Positions 60,753-60,806 of a stretch of 60,806 nt of DNA are shown in pieces. The stretch is from NCBI RefSeq assembly GCF_020627745.1, contig NZ_JAHDGE010000010.1, positions 1-60,806 on the forward strand. Direction: 5' to 3'. Source of the stretch: Pseudooctadecabacter sp. Lineage in GTDB: Bacteria; Pseudomonadota; Alphaproteobacteria; Rhodobacterales; Rhodobacteraceae. How positions within the stretch are numbered: position 1 is the stretch's first letter; each line of letters starts with the position of its first letter. The notes below the pieces were generated by a model. That model did no database searches. It worked only from the letters and a program-made list of their open reading frames with translations, and had not been told where the DNA came from. The position numbers were made by a program, and so were the translations under genes.

Positions 60753-60806
60753 TGGTGCTGCCGGAGAGAATTGAACTCTCGACCTCTCCCTTACCAAGGG
60801 AGTGCT
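60753..60806 (-). tRNA. tRNA-Thr (GGT), 3' part
   Basis: 54 nt of the 3' half on the minus strand, cut by the window edge. Anticodon stem CTCCC / GGGAG with loop TTGGTAA gives anticodon GGT; T stem GAGAG / CTCTC with loop TTCAATT; acceptor strand CGGCAGC, discriminator A and encoded CCA (60755-60753). Confidence 0.9.

Noticed and set aside
60549-60797. 82-codon minus-strand frame
   Set aside because: It starts inside tRNA-Thr and has random-looking composition.

Overview
The window is high-GC bacterial chromosome and looks like a marine member of the Rhodobacterales (Roseobacter group). This rests on overall protein character (DUF3072, DUF1992, Hint_2-type and SPOR proteins, many acyl-CoA enzymes, a BCCT carrier, paired MerR regulators of the acyl-CoA type), tightly packed ATGA-coupled operons and strong third-position G+C. 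No rRNA, phage, transposase or CRISPR was seen. The left edge carries the last codons of lepA and the right edge a partial tRNA-Thr.

Layout. (1) 1-1.6 kb: end of lepA, then an AT-rich accessory gene (HARE-type helix-turn-helix plus GIY-YIG nuclease) and palindromic repeat modules. (2) 1.6-12.2 kb: housekeeping genes: an esterase, DUF817, glyA, nadK, a CsbD stress protein behind a good ECF-type promoter, prpE and the malic enzyme maeB with striking palindromes or direct repeats upstream, a glyoxalase/bicupin protein and DUF3072. (3) 12.3-16.8 kb: a complete nucleoside-salvage operon cdd-deoA-deoB-add-upp, mostly start/stop coupled. (4) 16.8-24.9 kb: a repetitive SPOR protein, a membrane protein with a degenerate M48-like domain, an acyl-CoA synthetase, an EamA transporter coupled to a sulfotransferase, a Hint protein and a periplasmic protein. 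(5) 24.9-33.7 kb: a fatty-acid degradation block (fadB/J-type, fadA, acyl-CoA dehydrogenase) with two MerR regulators and matching ACGT-NN-ACGT operators. It is interrupted by a 0.63 kb non-coding island bounded by 23-nt inverted repeats and filled with the decamer TTAAGGTTAA. (6) 33.7-42.9 kb: two hot-dog thioesterases, a small CHAT/caspase-like protein and a MATE exporter in one overlapping operon; arsC/pyrD/DUF952; a 5'-nucleotidase; a second TTAAGGTTAA cluster; DUF1992, a methyltransferase and a YedK/HMCES protein. (7) 43-52.9 kb: BCCT carrier, malonyl-CoA synthetase, tRNA-Gly, ABC exporter, LysM stress protein, a long acyl-CoA synthetase, a cytochrome b561-YceI fusion and a free YceI protein. 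(8) 53-60.4 kb: a LacI-controlled ABC sugar/glycoside operon whose hydrolase is of the MGH1/GH63 type. One permease carries an inserted DUF11-like domain, the other has about 120 extra N-terminal residues, and the binding-protein gene may start at an AUA codon.

The observations I rate highest are: the CHAT-like mini-protein inside a thioesterase/MATE operon; the DUF11-like insertion in an ABC permease; the inverted-repeat-bounded TTAAGGTTAA island; a repeat family with constant flanks but variable 10-3-10 palindromes; and the possible AUA start coupled as ATAA to the lacI stop. All functions are from reading the translated sequence; no database search was possible.
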